Part shown: positions 25,086 to 34,963 of the stretch, one piece after another | Layout: each line of letters opens with the position of its first letter | Position numbering within the stretch: position 1 is the first letter of the stretch | DNA from: JAABTH01 sp964390725 | GTDB lineage: Bacteria > Bacillota > Dethiobacteria > DTU022 | Assembly (NCBI GenBank): GCA_964390725.1 | Contig: CAYMIW010000002.1 | Location: 118,486 to 182,485, forward strand | Length of the DNA stretch: 64,000 bases | Reading direction: 5' to 3' | Notes under the pieces: generated by a model | Database searches by the model: none | What the model saw: only the letters and a program-made list of their open reading frames with translations | What the model was told of the DNA's origin: nothing | Translations under genes and position numbers: made by a program

Positions 25086-26549
25086 ATGGGAAACGACGAT
25101 AAAACAGCATACAGTTCATATGATTCCCCGGAGCATTCGGGATCTGCTTTACTGGACAATAAAGATCCTGCCAGGGAATTGTTTTTAAAGTATCCGCTGG
25201 GCGCACTGATACTAAAGAATGCTTTGCCGGCAATTGCTTCAATGCTTTTTATGTCTTTATACCACATGGCTGATGCTGTAATGGTAGGGAGAAGTCTTGG
25301 TCCGGAAGCATTGGCATCGGTTAATATATTATATCCAATTCTTGCATTTTTTATTGGCCTGGCAGCGATGATTGGAGCCGGTGGAAATGCCAGGGTAGCC
25401 GTGCTGCAGGGAGCCGGAAAAAGTAAGCAGGCCTGCAGAGTTTTAGGCCTGGTATTGTCTCTTGGTACCGGACTTGGAATAGGATGCAGTATCCTGACCA
25501 TATTTGCTCTTTCTCCGATTCTTTCCATTCTTGGAACTTCAGGTAGCCTCGGCGAGATGGCCGGGCAATACCTGGTTGCTCTTTACCCGTTCTTTACTAC
25601 AATGATCTTGATCTTCATCCTCGAGCAGACAGTTCGTAATGACGGACGTCCACTTCTGGCAACCGGGGTCATGGTGGCTATGGCAATACTGAATATTTTT
25701 CTGGACTATATTTTTCTATTTCCCCTAAACATGGGTATTCCCGGTGCAGCCTTAGCAACCGGTATTGCACAGACCCTGGGTGCCCTGATTTTTGTTGCCT
25801 ATTTTCTACTTAAAAAAATAAAGAGGAAACCGGGGCTTCAGATTGGTCTTCCCGGTGGAGGTCTCGAAGCGTTGCGGACGATTGCTATTAATGGTTCATC
25901 AGAGCTATTTAACAGTATCGCCGGAGGAATAACAACATTTTTATTTAACAGGGCGTTATTGAGTTATATCGGTAGCGATGGTGTTGCTGCTTTTGCCATG
26001 GTCCAGTACCTGATTATGTTTGGAACAGTATTTTTCCTGGGGATCAGCATCGGTTCTCAGCCAATACTCAGTTACAATCATGGAGCTGGTTTTACCGGAC
26101 GCGTCAGGGGAACCCTGGGCCGGATTATCACAGTATCCCTCATCGCTGCCGGACTATTCTTTATTCTTCTGCGCTGGCAGGCAGCCGGCATGGTATCTTT
26201 GTTTATACCGGATTACCCGGAAACAGTTGAAATAACCTTGAAAGCTTCGTCCATGGTAAGTTGGGCTCTTCTTCTGATGCCGGTTGGTATAATTAGTTCA
26301 ATGTTTTTTACTGCCCTTGAACGTGCAGGTAGTTCTCTAATAATTGCCCTTTCCCGGGGGTTGGTTTTTAATGTTATTGGTCTGGCAGTTTTCCCCCGGA
26401 TTTGGGGAGAAACGGGTATCTGGATAACCCCTGTTTTTGCTGAAGCAGCAACTGTTTTAATTACTATATTCCTTCTTTATCGTTGGAATACAAATAACAA
26501 CAGTGTTGTTGATAAACCATTGGTTGAATCATTGGCCCGTACCGAATAA
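25086..26549 (+). CDS. MATE family efflux transporter
   Basis: 487 residues, 12 predicted membrane segments after a ~38-residue polar N-terminus. AAGGAG lies 7 nt before ATG 25086. The N-terminal half has PAIASMLFMSLYHMADAVMVGRSLGPEALASVN, the MATE signature in which helix 1-2 form the cation pathway; the equivalent region is repeated in the second half (INGSSELFNSIAGGITTFLFN). Members export drugs, dyes or metabolites in exchange for Na+ or H+. Convergent with the EamA gene (stops 44 nt apart). Confidence 0.9.
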   Translation: MGNDDKTAYSSYDSPEHSGSALLDNKDPARELFLKYPLGALILKNALPAIASMLFMSLYHMADAVMVGRSLGPEALASVNILYPILAFFIGLAAMIGAGGNARVAVLQGAGKSKQACRVLGLVLSLGTGLGIGCSILTIFALSPILSILGTSGSLGEMAGQYLVALYPFFTTMILIFILEQTVRNDGRPLLATGVMVAMAILNIFLDYIFLFPLNMGIPGAALATGIAQTLGALIFVAYFLLKKIKRKPGLQIGLPGGGLEALRTIAINGSSELFNSIAGGITTFLFNRALLSYIGSDGVAAFAMVQYLIMFGTVFFLGISIGSQPILSYNHGAGFTGRVRGTLGRIITVSLIAAGLFFILLRWQAAGMVSLFIPDYPETVEITLKASSMVSWALLLMPVGIISSMFFTALERAGSSLIIALSRGLVFNVIGLAVFPRIWGETGIWITPVFAEAATVLITIFLLYRWNTNNNSVVDKPLVESLARTE

Positions 26550-26593
26550 TTAGAGCAGAATTGTAACGGGAGAGGCTAAAACATTTAATTTTT

Positions 26594-27535
26594 TTAAACG
26601 ACCTCTTCCGACTCGCTCTTTCCCTCAGTATTAAAGTAGCGGCCGTGTTGTGTGGCGTAGCGGTTTGTTCCCCAGATGCCAAGTATTACTGCTGCGGTAC
26701 CGATTAGATGATACCAGAATATAGACTCTCCCATGAATATAACACCACCGGCTATTGCAACAACAGTTACCATGTTAACAAACACCGAGCCCTGGGTGGC
26801 AGCAACTTTGCTGAGAACGTAGTTAAAAAGAAAAAATGCCCCTACTGAAGATGCTACACCAAGGTAGATTATATTAATCCATAAATCCGGGAGTGGCGAA
26901 AAGTAATGGCTGATGCTTCCTGAATGAATATGCTGAGCTAAGGCAATGAAGTTAAATATTATAGCTCCGACAACCATCATAACCCAGGTGGTCTGTATAG
27001 GTGTATACACAGAAGATGCTTTTCGTGAAGCAATATTATAGCAGGCAGCAGATAAAACAGCACCCAGTAAAGCCAGAGTTCCGATTGAATTGACCCCCTC
27101 TATGGCCTGGTTATCCATGAAAACAATGAAAATAACACCGGTAACCGAAGCGACGATAAAAAAGAGTTGGATGCGGTTTGGATATTCCCGTAGAACTAAG
27201 GCCGATAGAATTGCAACAAAAATGGGTATTGCTGCTATGATCATTCCTGAATATGAAGCCGAGGTCAGCATGATTCCAATCGTTTCAGCAGAAAAGTATA
27301 ATATCGGCTGAAACAGGGAAAGCGGCAGCAGGCTGAGGTAATCGGAAAATTTTAAATCTATCCTGATTAATTTCAGCATTTTGAGCAGGGCCATGGCAGC
27401 AGCAGCAGCGGCAAACCTGAGACCGAGAAGGTGAAATGGAGAAAGTGAATCGAGAGCACCCCTGGTGAACATGAAGGAGAGGCCCCAGGTCAGGGCAACT
27501 CCGAATCCGGCCATATATGGCAGATATTGCTTCAC
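26594..27535 (-). CDS. EamA/DMT-family transporter
   Basis: 313 residues with ten membrane segments in two EamA repeats (LTWGLSFMFTRGAL in the first, ALLGAVLSAACYNIASR in the second). GTG 27535 is favoured because AAGGA lies about 9 nt upstream; a TTG at 27544 is nearly adjacent to that site. The family exports amino acids, nucleobases or other metabolites. Substrate unknown. Single-gene unit. Confidence 0.85.
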   Translation of the reverse strand: MKQYLPYMAGFGVALTWGLSFMFTRGALDSLSPFHLLGLRFAAAAAAMALLKMLKLIRIDLKFSDYLSLLPLSLFQPILYFSAETIGIMLTSASYSGMIIAAIPIFVAILSALVLREYPNRIQLFFIVASVTGVIFIVFMDNQAIEGVNSIGTLALLGAVLSAACYNIASRKASSVYTPIQTTWVMMVVGAIIFNFIALAQHIHSGSISHYFSPLPDLWINIIYLGVASSVGAFFLFNYVLSKVAATQGSVFVNMVTVVAIAGGVIFMGESIFWYHLIGTAAVILGIWGTNRYATQHGRYFNTEGKSESEEVV

Positions 27536-27747
27536 ATGAATCAATCCTTACTTTACTTTAGTTTATAGGCTAAGGAATAATATACACTATTAAGGCAGGC
27601 CGGGAAAGGGTAGTTTACAAATAATAATACAAATCAGGTTTGACTATTGATTTCTACTTGTAAGTCAAGATATTATTAAGCTTACAGGAACTAATATAGC
27701 AATTTTACTTCTGGAGGGTTAACTTTTCACCAGTTGGAGGGAGGGTG

Positions 27748-28551
27748 ATGAGAATGACAAGGTTGAAAGGAATATTGTCGGTAGTATTCGTGCTTGTCTT
27801 ATTATTAGTTACGGGTTGTGGCAATACGGTGACGACAGAGGAATTTCTGCAGTCTTACCAGGTTCGTTCCGGAACGGTTATTGAGGTTATTAATCCAAAT
27901 GGGAGCGTTCTTATAAGCGGTTGGGATGAAGATCGAGTAGAAATTCGGGCGAACAAGAATAGTTTTTTCGGACAGGAAGCCCTGGATGCCGTAGATATAA
28001 ATATTGATATAGCGGATACACTGCTTGTTGAAACCGTCCATCCTTATGGCGATCCCAGGGTATCGGTCAGTTATGAGATTATGTTGCCAAGAGATTTAGC
28101 AGTTGGTAAGATAGAGTGTTCTAACGGTGATATAACCCTTGTAAATGTTGGTGGAAATCCTGTTTTAAACACGTCAAATGGTACTATAAATGCAACAGAT
28201 ATAAACGGTATAGTATCTGCTCGCAGCAGCAATGGTGATATTACTGTTTCAGGAGTGCGCAGTTTGGCAGGGTTGAATACATCAAATGGCAGCATTACTG
28301 CTGATCTGCCGACGCTACATGATAATATTGATATCCTAACCAGTAACGGCTCAATAACCCTGTTCCTGTCTCCTGCCTTGGAAGTTGACATCCAGGCAAG
28401 CACTTCCAACGGGGCTCTGAATTTTAACGGTCTTAATATTGAAACAACGTCCATGGATCAGACAAGTCTTACCGGAACGATGAATGGTGGAGGGTTCGCA
28501 TTAAGTATAGCCACATCCAATGGTTCAATTAGACTGGAACAACTCAGGTAA
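27748..28551 (+). CDS. DUF4097 lipoprotein
   Basis: 267 residues. GGAGGGAGGG precedes ATG 27748 (ATG 27754 also possible). Lipobox VTGC. The mature part is a DUF4097 beta-helix: successive rungs contain SNGDITL, SNGTINA, SNGDITV, SNGSITA, SNGSITL, SNGALNF and SNGSIRL. DUF4097 proteins often sit beside membrane transporters or anti-sigma systems; here two SLC13 permeases follow 31 nt downstream, so a shared operon is likely. No catalytic role is implied. Confidence 0.85.
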   Translation: MRMTRLKGILSVVFVLVLLLVTGCGNTVTTEEFLQSYQVRSGTVIEVINPNGSVLISGWDEDRVEIRANKNSFFGQEALDAVDINIDIADTLLVETVHPYGDPRVSVSYEIMLPRDLAVGKIECSNGDITLVNVGGNPVLNTSNGTINATDINGIVSARSSNGDITVSGVRSLAGLNTSNGSITADLPTLHDNIDILTSNGSITLFLSPALEVDIQASTSNGALNFNGLNIETTSMDQTSLTGTMNGGGFALSIATSNGSIRLEQLR

Positions 28552-28581
28552 CTCTGCCGGGGGAGGTTATATTAACAGCTA

Positions 28582-30360
28582 ATGTCTGATCAACACCTTG
28601 TTTTCATCGTCCTGTTCCTGTTACTTGCTTTCTTCATCTGGGGCCGTATTCGCTATGACATTGTTGCTTTGCTGGCAATGTTGGTTTTAACTCTTGCCGG
28701 TGTAGTCCCCGGAGAGGAAGCTTTTATCGGGTTTAGTCACCCCGCTGTTATAACTGTTGCTGCAGTGCTTGTGTTGAGCAGGGGATTGATGAATTCGGGA
28801 ATTATCGATACCATTTCACGAAAGATGTCTCGCTTTAACAAGAACCAGGTTACGCAGTTAGCCGTACTTGTAGTTGCTGTAACAGTTTCTTCTGCATTTA
28901 TGAATAACATCGGTGCCCTTGCTTTATTTATGCCGGTAGCTATTCGAATGGCCAGGAAAAACGGTTGGTCACCTTCTATATATTTAATGCCCCTTGCTTT
29001 TGCTTCTTTGCTTGGCGGCTTGATCACCCAGATTGGAACCCCGCCCAACATTATTATATCTGCTTTCAGGGAAAATACTGACATGGCTGCTCCATTCAGG
29101 ATGTTCGATTTTGCCCCTGTAGGGCTTGGTGTAGCATTGCTTGGCTGTATATTTATTGTGATTATTGGTTGGCGTTTAATTCCCTGCCGCCAGGGTCGTG
29201 TTTCCCGGGAAGATCTATTTGAAATTGAGAGCTATTTAACCGAGGTGTACGTTCCCAGGGGCTCGAAGTATGCCGGTAAAAGATTGCTTGATCTGGGCCA
29301 GGCCAGCGAAGGGAATATTGTTGTAGTAGGCCATGTGCGTGATAAAAGAAAGATGCCCATATTTTCTCCATATCGGGTCTTTGAAGAAGGAGACCACATT
29401 ATTATTCAGGCCAATGCAGAAGACTTGAAAGATTTCCTTGATGTCACGGGGCTTGAGATGGCTGCATCAAAAAAAATCGGTAAGGATGATCTCGGTTCAG
29501 ATGCCATATCAATAGTGGAAGCCGTTGTTAATACAAATGCTGCTATTGAAGGCCAAACTGCGAGGTCACTCAACCTGCGGAGCATATATGGTATTAACCT
29601 GCTGGGAATATCCAGGGAAGGAGCTCGACTTTCAGCCCGTCTCGACCGGATTCGATTTCGGCCGGGTGACGTGCTTTTATTGCAGGGTCGTTCAGAAGCC
29701 CTGGTGGAAGTAATGAATACTCTTGGTTGTCTGCCCCTGGTTGAAAGGGGGCTGAAACTGGAAAAACCGCGACGCTACCTTCTCGGTTCGGGAATATTTC
29801 TAGCAGCACTGATTTCAACTGCGTTGGGTTTAATCCCAATCCAGGTTGCTTTTACTGCAGCTGCAGTGGTTATGATATTAACCGGTTTCATTTCCCTGCG
29901 GGAACTTTATGAAAGTGTAGATTGGCCGGTAATTATTTTATTGGGAGCGATGATTCCGGTTAGTTTCGCCCTTGAAACGACAGGCGGGGCAGCGGCAATC
30001 GGGGAACTTATTTATTTTCAGGCTTCAACAAATTTGGCTCCCTGGGTTATATTGGCCATAATATTTATCATTACAATGCTGCTATCAAATGTAATTAACA
30101 ATGCTGCCGCGGCGCTCTTAATGGCTCCAATAGCATTGAGTATCGCCGGACAAATGACAGTTTGTGCCGATTCTTTTTTAATGACAGTTGCGGTTGGAGC
30201 TTCCTGTGCTTTTCTTACACCAATTGGCCACCAATCCAATACCCTGGTAATGGGGCCGGGAGGATATCACTTTGGCGATTACTGGCGGATGGGTTTTCCT
30301 TTATCAGTGTTGACGGGAATTGTGGCCATACCCCTGATTTTATTGATTTGGCCTTTGTAA
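28582..30360 (+). CDS. SLC13/DASS-type permease with TrkA-C domains (copy 1)
   Basis: 592 residues. Five N-terminal membrane segments, two soluble RCK_C/TrkA-C domains (about residues 205-295 and 310-395; VYVPRGSKYAGKRLLDL and LRSIYGINLLGISREG mark them), then more membrane segments. Conserved SLC13 motifs: SSAFMNNIGALALFMPVA and, in the second repeat, SNVINNAAAALLMAPIA plus PIGHQSNTLVMGPGGY. This architecture carries sulfate, phosphate or organic anions with Na+. An in-frame TAA just before ATG 28582 fixes the start; GGGGGAGG is 15 nt upstream, rather far. Confidence 0.88.
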   Translation: MSDQHLVFIVLFLLLAFFIWGRIRYDIVALLAMLVLTLAGVVPGEEAFIGFSHPAVITVAAVLVLSRGLMNSGIIDTISRKMSRFNKNQVTQLAVLVVAVTVSSAFMNNIGALALFMPVAIRMARKNGWSPSIYLMPLAFASLLGGLITQIGTPPNIIISAFRENTDMAAPFRMFDFAPVGLGVALLGCIFIVIIGWRLIPCRQGRVSREDLFEIESYLTEVYVPRGSKYAGKRLLDLGQASEGNIVVVGHVRDKRKMPIFSPYRVFEEGDHIIIQANAEDLKDFLDVTGLEMAASKKIGKDDLGSDAISIVEAVVNTNAAIEGQTARSLNLRSIYGINLLGISREGARLSARLDRIRFRPGDVLLLQGRSEALVEVMNTLGCLPLVERGLKLEKPRRYLLGSGIFLAALISTALGLIPIQVAFTAAAVVMILTGFISLRELYESVDWPVIILLGAMIPVSFALETTGGAAAIGELIYFQASTNLAPWVILAIIFIITMLLSNVINNAAAALLMAPIALSIAGQMTVCADSFLMTVAVGASCAFLTPIGHQSNTLVMGPGGYHFGDYWRMGFPLSVLTGIVAIPLILLIWPL

Positions 30361-30392
30361 TAATGATAGAGTGAATAGACGGAGGCGTTCTG

Positions 30393-32177
30393 ATGGTTAA
30401 TGAACAAACCATTATATTCGTAGTTTTGGCTGTGGTCCTGTTGCTTTTCATCTGGGGCCGCTGGCGTTATGACCTTGTTGCCCTGTTTGCCTTATTGATT
30501 GTTACAATAATCGGTTTAATACCACCGGATCAGGCTTTTTCCGGGTTTGGTCATCCGGCGGTGATAACGGTAGCCGCCGTTCTAATTGTTAGCAAGGCTT
30601 TATTCAATTCGGGTATGGTTGATTATATTGTCAGCTTGATGGGCCGCGCTGGAGACAACTACCTGGTTCAGCTTACGATGCTTGTTGTAGCGGTAACAGT
30701 CTGTTCGGGATTTATGAATAATATTGGGGCCCTGGCTTTATTCATGCCGGTAGCGATTCGTATGGCCCGCAAAAATGACCGTTCTCCGTCGCTTTTTCTG
30801 ATGCCTCTTGCCTTTGGTTCACTTTTGGGTGGCCTGATTACCCAGGTTGGAACACCTCCGAATATAATTATATCTGTTTTCAGGGAACAAACAGCGGTGG
30901 GAGAACCGTTCCGTATGTTTGATTTTGCTCCGGTTGGTGCAGGAGTTGCTTTTGCCGGGATCCTTTTTATTATCATAATTGGTTGGAAATTGATGCCACA
31001 GAGAAAAGGTAAACTTTCCCAGGAAGAGCTATTCCAGGTTGATGATTATATCACAGAAGTGCATGTTCCACCAGATTCTGCTCTGACCGGAAAACGTCTG
31101 CGTGATCTTGAAAAAGCAACAGACGGAGAGGTTGAAGTGGTAAGCCATATTCGGGGCAAACAGAAATATGCAGCACCTTCACCATATCGCACTTTTAAAG
31201 CCGGGGACACCCTGGTGATAAAAGCAAATGCTGAAGATCTACATGAGCTGATAGGAGCCACAGGTTTGAAGCTGGAGGAGTCTGATAAACTAGATGATGA
31301 AACCCTTAAGTCGGAAGAAATTGCTGTTATCGAAGCGACAATCACCAGAAATTCACCTCTGGAAGGCAGGACAGCACAGAATTTTAAATTGCGTTCACGT
31401 TATGGTGTTAACATGCTGGGCATTGCCAGGCAAGGAGGCAGGCTGCGCAGAACACCTGATCAGGTCCGGTTTCGTTCAGGAGATGTACTGCTTCTACAGG
31501 GCCCGTCCGACACCCTCTACGAAGTTTTACCCGGCTTGGGATTGTTGCCCCTGGTCGAAAGAGGTTTAAGGCTTGGTCAACCACGGCGGGTTATTCTGGC
31601 AGTGTTAATATTTGCAGCTGCCCTGGTGATGGCGGCTCTTGGCCTGCTATCAATTCAGATTGCTTTTACAGGCGCTGCATTTTTAATGGTAATCACCGGT
31701 TTTCTATCCCTGAAAGAAATATATGAAAGCGTTGATTGGCCTGTCATTGTTTTACTCGGAGCGATGATACCGGTAAGTGGAGCCCTGGAAACTACCGGTG
31801 GGGCTCAATTAATCGCTGACGGAATTCTCAGTTTGGCAGGAGATTATCATCTGTGGATTACCCTGACAGTAGTCCTGGTTGGAACAATGTTTCTTTCTGA
31901 CCTGGTAAACAATGCTGCTGCGGCAGTGTTGATGGCGCCAATTGCTATTAATATTGCAGGTGGACTCGGGGTATCAGCGGATCCTTTCCTGATGTCGGTA
32001 GCAGTGGGTGCTTCCTGTGCTTTTCTTACTCCAATTGGGCATCAGTCAAATACTCTCGTAATGGGGCCAGGCGGATACAGGTTCAGTGATTACTGGAGAA
32101 TGGGGTTGCCGCTCGAGCTGATCATTGTCCTGGTTGCCATTCCCCTGATCCTGTATTTTTGGCCTCCAATGTTGTAA
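30393..32177 (+). CDS. SLC13/DASS-type permease with TrkA-C domains (copy 2)
   Basis: 594 residues, same architecture and clearly paralogous to the preceding gene (shared SGFMNNIGALALFMPVAIRMARK-type stretch, PIGHQSNTLVMGPGGY, two TrkA-C domains). ATG 30393 follows GGAGGCG. The copies differ throughout in codon choice and many residues, so the duplication is not recent. The two may work as separate carriers or as a heteromer (inference). No terminator lies between the copies. Confidence 0.88.
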   Translation: MVNEQTIIFVVLAVVLLLFIWGRWRYDLVALFALLIVTIIGLIPPDQAFSGFGHPAVITVAAVLIVSKALFNSGMVDYIVSLMGRAGDNYLVQLTMLVVAVTVCSGFMNNIGALALFMPVAIRMARKNDRSPSLFLMPLAFGSLLGGLITQVGTPPNIIISVFREQTAVGEPFRMFDFAPVGAGVAFAGILFIIIIGWKLMPQRKGKLSQEELFQVDDYITEVHVPPDSALTGKRLRDLEKATDGEVEVVSHIRGKQKYAAPSPYRTFKAGDTLVIKANAEDLHELIGATGLKLEESDKLDDETLKSEEIAVIEATITRNSPLEGRTAQNFKLRSRYGVNMLGIARQGGRLRRTPDQVRFRSGDVLLLQGPSDTLYEVLPGLGLLPLVERGLRLGQPRRVILAVLIFAAALVMAALGLLSIQIAFTGAAFLMVITGFLSLKEIYESVDWPVIVLLGAMIPVSGALETTGGAQLIADGILSLAGDYHLWITLTVVLVGTMFLSDLVNNAAAAVLMAPIAINIAGGLGVSADPFLMSVAVGASCAFLTPIGHQSNTLVMGPGGYRFSDYWRMGLPLELIIVLVAIPLILYFWPPML

Positions 32178-32300
32178 AACTTTTAGAAATACCAGTCAGC
32201 AGTTCTGATGCAGGGTTCAGGACTATTTTGTCGAAAGATTAATTAATACATTTCGATTTACTAAAAAAGGTATTTGTCCTTTCCGAAGGAGAGGTGCGTG

Positions 32301-32942
32301 ATGAAAGGTATTGAAGTGAATAGAGTGTTTGTGGTAATTACTATCATCTTTTTCCTGTTTCACGGGGCGCTGACTCTTGCCGGCTGTACCCCGGATCAAG
32401 GTTCTGAGGACGGCGTTCATGTTGATGAGCTGGAAGAAATTGATCAGCACGAAAGTGAACAATTACCGCTTGAAGATTTTGTAATAGTGACTGATTATTA
32501 TTGGCCATGGGCTAACCACGGACAGGTGGAGTTATCCAGCGGGGAAGTGATTCTTGCCCCCGATATTTTTGAATCAGATTATGGGTTTATTGGTGAGTTT
32601 ACTGAAAGTGATGCTTATGAAGGTCGGTTAATATGGCGTGTCCAGGAATCTGATGTGTTCAGCCTGGAGTGGATAAGCCTTGAATTTGATGTTGATTACT
32701 ATAACCAAAGTGAATGGGAATCGAGCAGTCATTTTAAATTCCTTATTGAAGGATTAAGCCCTGAACCGGCAGATGCCGGTTTACAGGAATTTCCGATAAA
32801 TATGAGGGAACAACAAGATGATTTTGAGGTAGTTATTAAAACACTTTGCCTGGGAAAAGAAGAAGAGGGTAGCTTTTCGACCGAGCCGATTAATTACGTA
32901 GCTTTTGACATTGAAATGAGAGTTATTGAAAAAACAGACTGA
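32301..32942 (+). CDS. Putative lipoprotein of unknown function
   Basis: 213 residues. ATG 32301 follows GGAGAGG; an in-frame upstream ATG/TTG region at 32274 precedes this site. Signal ends in lipobox LAGC. Mature part is acidic, contains YYWPWANHGQVELSSGE and WISLEFDVDYYNQSEWESSSHF, and looks like a beta-sandwich, but I recognise no family. Ends 14 nt before the transketolase start, so they may be co-transcribed. Confidence 0.65.
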   Translation: MKGIEVNRVFVVITIIFFLFHGALTLAGCTPDQGSEDGVHVDELEEIDQHESEQLPLEDFVIVTDYYWPWANHGQVELSSGEVILAPDIFESDYGFIGEFTESDAYEGRLIWRVQESDVFSLEWISLEFDVDYYNQSEWESSSHFKFLIEGLSPEPADAGLQEFPINMREQQDDFEVVIKTLCLGKEEEGSFSTEPINYVAFDIEMRVIEKTD

Positions 32943-32956
32943 TTGGAGTGCTTAAA

Positions 32957-34954
32957 TTGAATAAAATTGAAGAATTAGCAATTAATACAATACGCTTTTT
33001 GGCAGTAGATGCAGTCGAAAAAGCCAATTCAGGACATCCCGGCTTACCCATGGGCGGTGCGACCATGGCTTACACTCTGTGGAGCCGTTTTCTTAAACAT
33101 TGTCCTGAATGTCCGGACTGGCCCGATCGTGATCGTTTTGTGCTGGCGGCTGGTCATGGGTCAATGCTTCTTTATGCGCTGTTACACCTCTCAGGTTATG
33201 ATTTGACCCTGGATGATTTAAAAAACTTTCGCCAGTGGGGTAGCAAAACACCAGGTCATCCCGAATACCCGCATACTCCCGGTGTAGAAACAACTACCGG
33301 TCCCCTGGGTCAGGGTTTTGGCAATGCCGTAGGCATGGCCATAGCAGAAAAACGATTAGCTGCTAAATTTAATCAGCCCGGCTTTCCCCTGGTCGGTCAT
33401 TATACATATGTATATAGCGGTGATGGTTGTATGATGGAAGGAGTGACTTCCGAAGCGGCTTCACTGGCCGGTCATCTTGGGCTGGGTAAACTGATTTGCC
33501 TGTATGATGACAATAATATTACGATTGACGGAAGAACTGATCTTGCCTTCACTGAAGATACCGGTAAACGTTTTGAAGCATACGGCTGGCAGGTTTTAAG
33601 AGTTGCCGAGGGCGATCGCATTGAGATGATTGAAGAAGCTCTTGCTGAAGCCAGAAACGAGGCTCTACGTCCAACTTTGATCATGGTCAAGACAATAATT
33701 GGACATGGTTCGCCCAATAAAGCGGATAGCGCAGAGGCTCATGGTGCTCCACTTGGTGCTGATGAGGTATTGCTGACCAAGAAAAATCTTAACTGGCCGT
33801 TGGAACCTGATTTTTATGTGCCTGGTGAAGTATACAGCCATTTTGCAGAACTGCGTGAAACATCAATAACCAGAAAACAGGAATGGGATAAGCAGTTTTC
33901 TACGTACTCGAGGGAATACCCCGATCTTGCCGAACAGTGGGAAGAATGGCATACAGGTCAGGTTCCGGAAGCTCTGGTTAATGATCAGCGTCTCTGGGAT
34001 TTCGGAGAAAAAGCGATGGCTACCAGATCTGCTTCAGGAGAAATAATGCAGGTTATTGCTGAGTACTTACCCAACATGATGGGTGGATCAGCCGATCTTA
34101 ATGCCTCAACGAAAACAAGGTTAAAAAGATCGGAAGATTTTCAGGCCGATAATCCTGGTGGCAGCAATATTAACTTCGGCGTCAGGGAACATGCTATGGG
34201 CGCGGTAATGTCAGGGCTTTCCCTGCATGGAGGCTTGCGACCTTTTGGCTCAACTTTCCTGGTCTTTTTTGATTATATGAAAGCACCCGTCAGGTTGGCA
34301 GCCATGATGGGTCTTCCGGTTATTTATGTTTATACTCATGACAGTGTTGCAGTTGGTGAAGATGGTCCAACACATCAACCTGTAGAGCATCTTGCCAATC
34401 TGCGCTCAATTCCCAATTTGCACGTTTTACGCCCGGCAGACGGAAAGGAAACAGCTGCAGCGTGGCTACATGCTCTTCAACGGCGCTGCGGACCTTCTGC
34501 GTTAATTTTAACCCGTCAGAATTTGCCCCAACTTGCTGGCACGGGTAAAGAAGCTTTCAGGGGCGGTTATATTGTTGGCCATGAAAAAGGAGAGGAACCT
34601 GGTTTAATTATAATTGCCAGCGGTTCAGAGGTGCAGCTGGCCCTGGAAGCAAAAGAGCAACTTGAAAAAGACGGCCGATCGGTGAGAGTTGTTAGTATGA
34701 TCAGTATTGAGTTGTTTATGAACCAGGATAAGTCCTACCGTGATAGTGTCCTACCCCCGGCCTTTAAAAAGAGAATTATTATTGAAGCTGCCCTGCCGAT
34801 GGGTTGGGAAAATATTGGTGGTCCGAAAGGAATAATTATCGGGATTGATGATTTTGGTGCTTCTGCTCCCGGCAGCATCGTTATGGCTAAAAAAGGTATT
34901 ACGGTTGAAGCGATACTAGATAAAGCAGCTCAACTTTTAGCAGAGGGGCAGTGA
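32957..34954 (+). CDS. tkt: Transketolase
   Basis: 665 residues, full length. TTG 32957 has GGAG 9 nt upstream; GTG 32948 abuts that site. Thiamine-diphosphate motif GDGCMMEG...DDNNITIDG (about residues 153-190), active-site His in LAAGHGSMLLYALLHLSGYD, GPLGQGFGNAVGMAIAEK, and pyrimidine-domain motif NFGVREHAMGAV with the catalytic Glu. Transfers two-carbon ketol units between sugar phosphates in the non-oxidative pentose phosphate pathway. A single polypeptide, unlike the split transketolases of some anaerobes. Confidence 0.96.
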   Translation: MNKIEELAINTIRFLAVDAVEKANSGHPGLPMGGATMAYTLWSRFLKHCPECPDWPDRDRFVLAAGHGSMLLYALLHLSGYDLTLDDLKNFRQWGSKTPGHPEYPHTPGVETTTGPLGQGFGNAVGMAIAEKRLAAKFNQPGFPLVGHYTYVYSGDGCMMEGVTSEAASLAGHLGLGKLICLYDDNNITIDGRTDLAFTEDTGKRFEAYGWQVLRVAEGDRIEMIEEALAEARNEALRPTLIMVKTIIGHGSPNKADSAEAHGAPLGADEVLLTKKNLNWPLEPDFYVPGEVYSHFAELRETSITRKQEWDKQFSTYSREYPDLAEQWEEWHTGQVPEALVNDQRLWDFGEKAMATRSASGEIMQVIAEYLPNMMGGSADLNASTKTRLKRSEDFQADNPGGSNINFGVREHAMGAVMSGLSLHGGLRPFGSTFLVFFDYMKAPVRLAAMMGLPVIYVYTHDSVAVGEDGPTHQPVEHLANLRSIPNLHVLRPADGKETAAAWLHALQRRCGPSALILTRQNLPQLAGTGKEAFRGGYIVGHEKGEEPGLIIIASGSEVQLALEAKEQLEKDGRSVRVVSMISIELFMNQDKSYRDSVLPPAFKKRIIIEAALPMGWENIGGPKGIIIGIDDFGASAPGSIVMAKKGITVEAILDKAAQLLAEGQ

Positions 34955-34963
34955 GATTACCTT

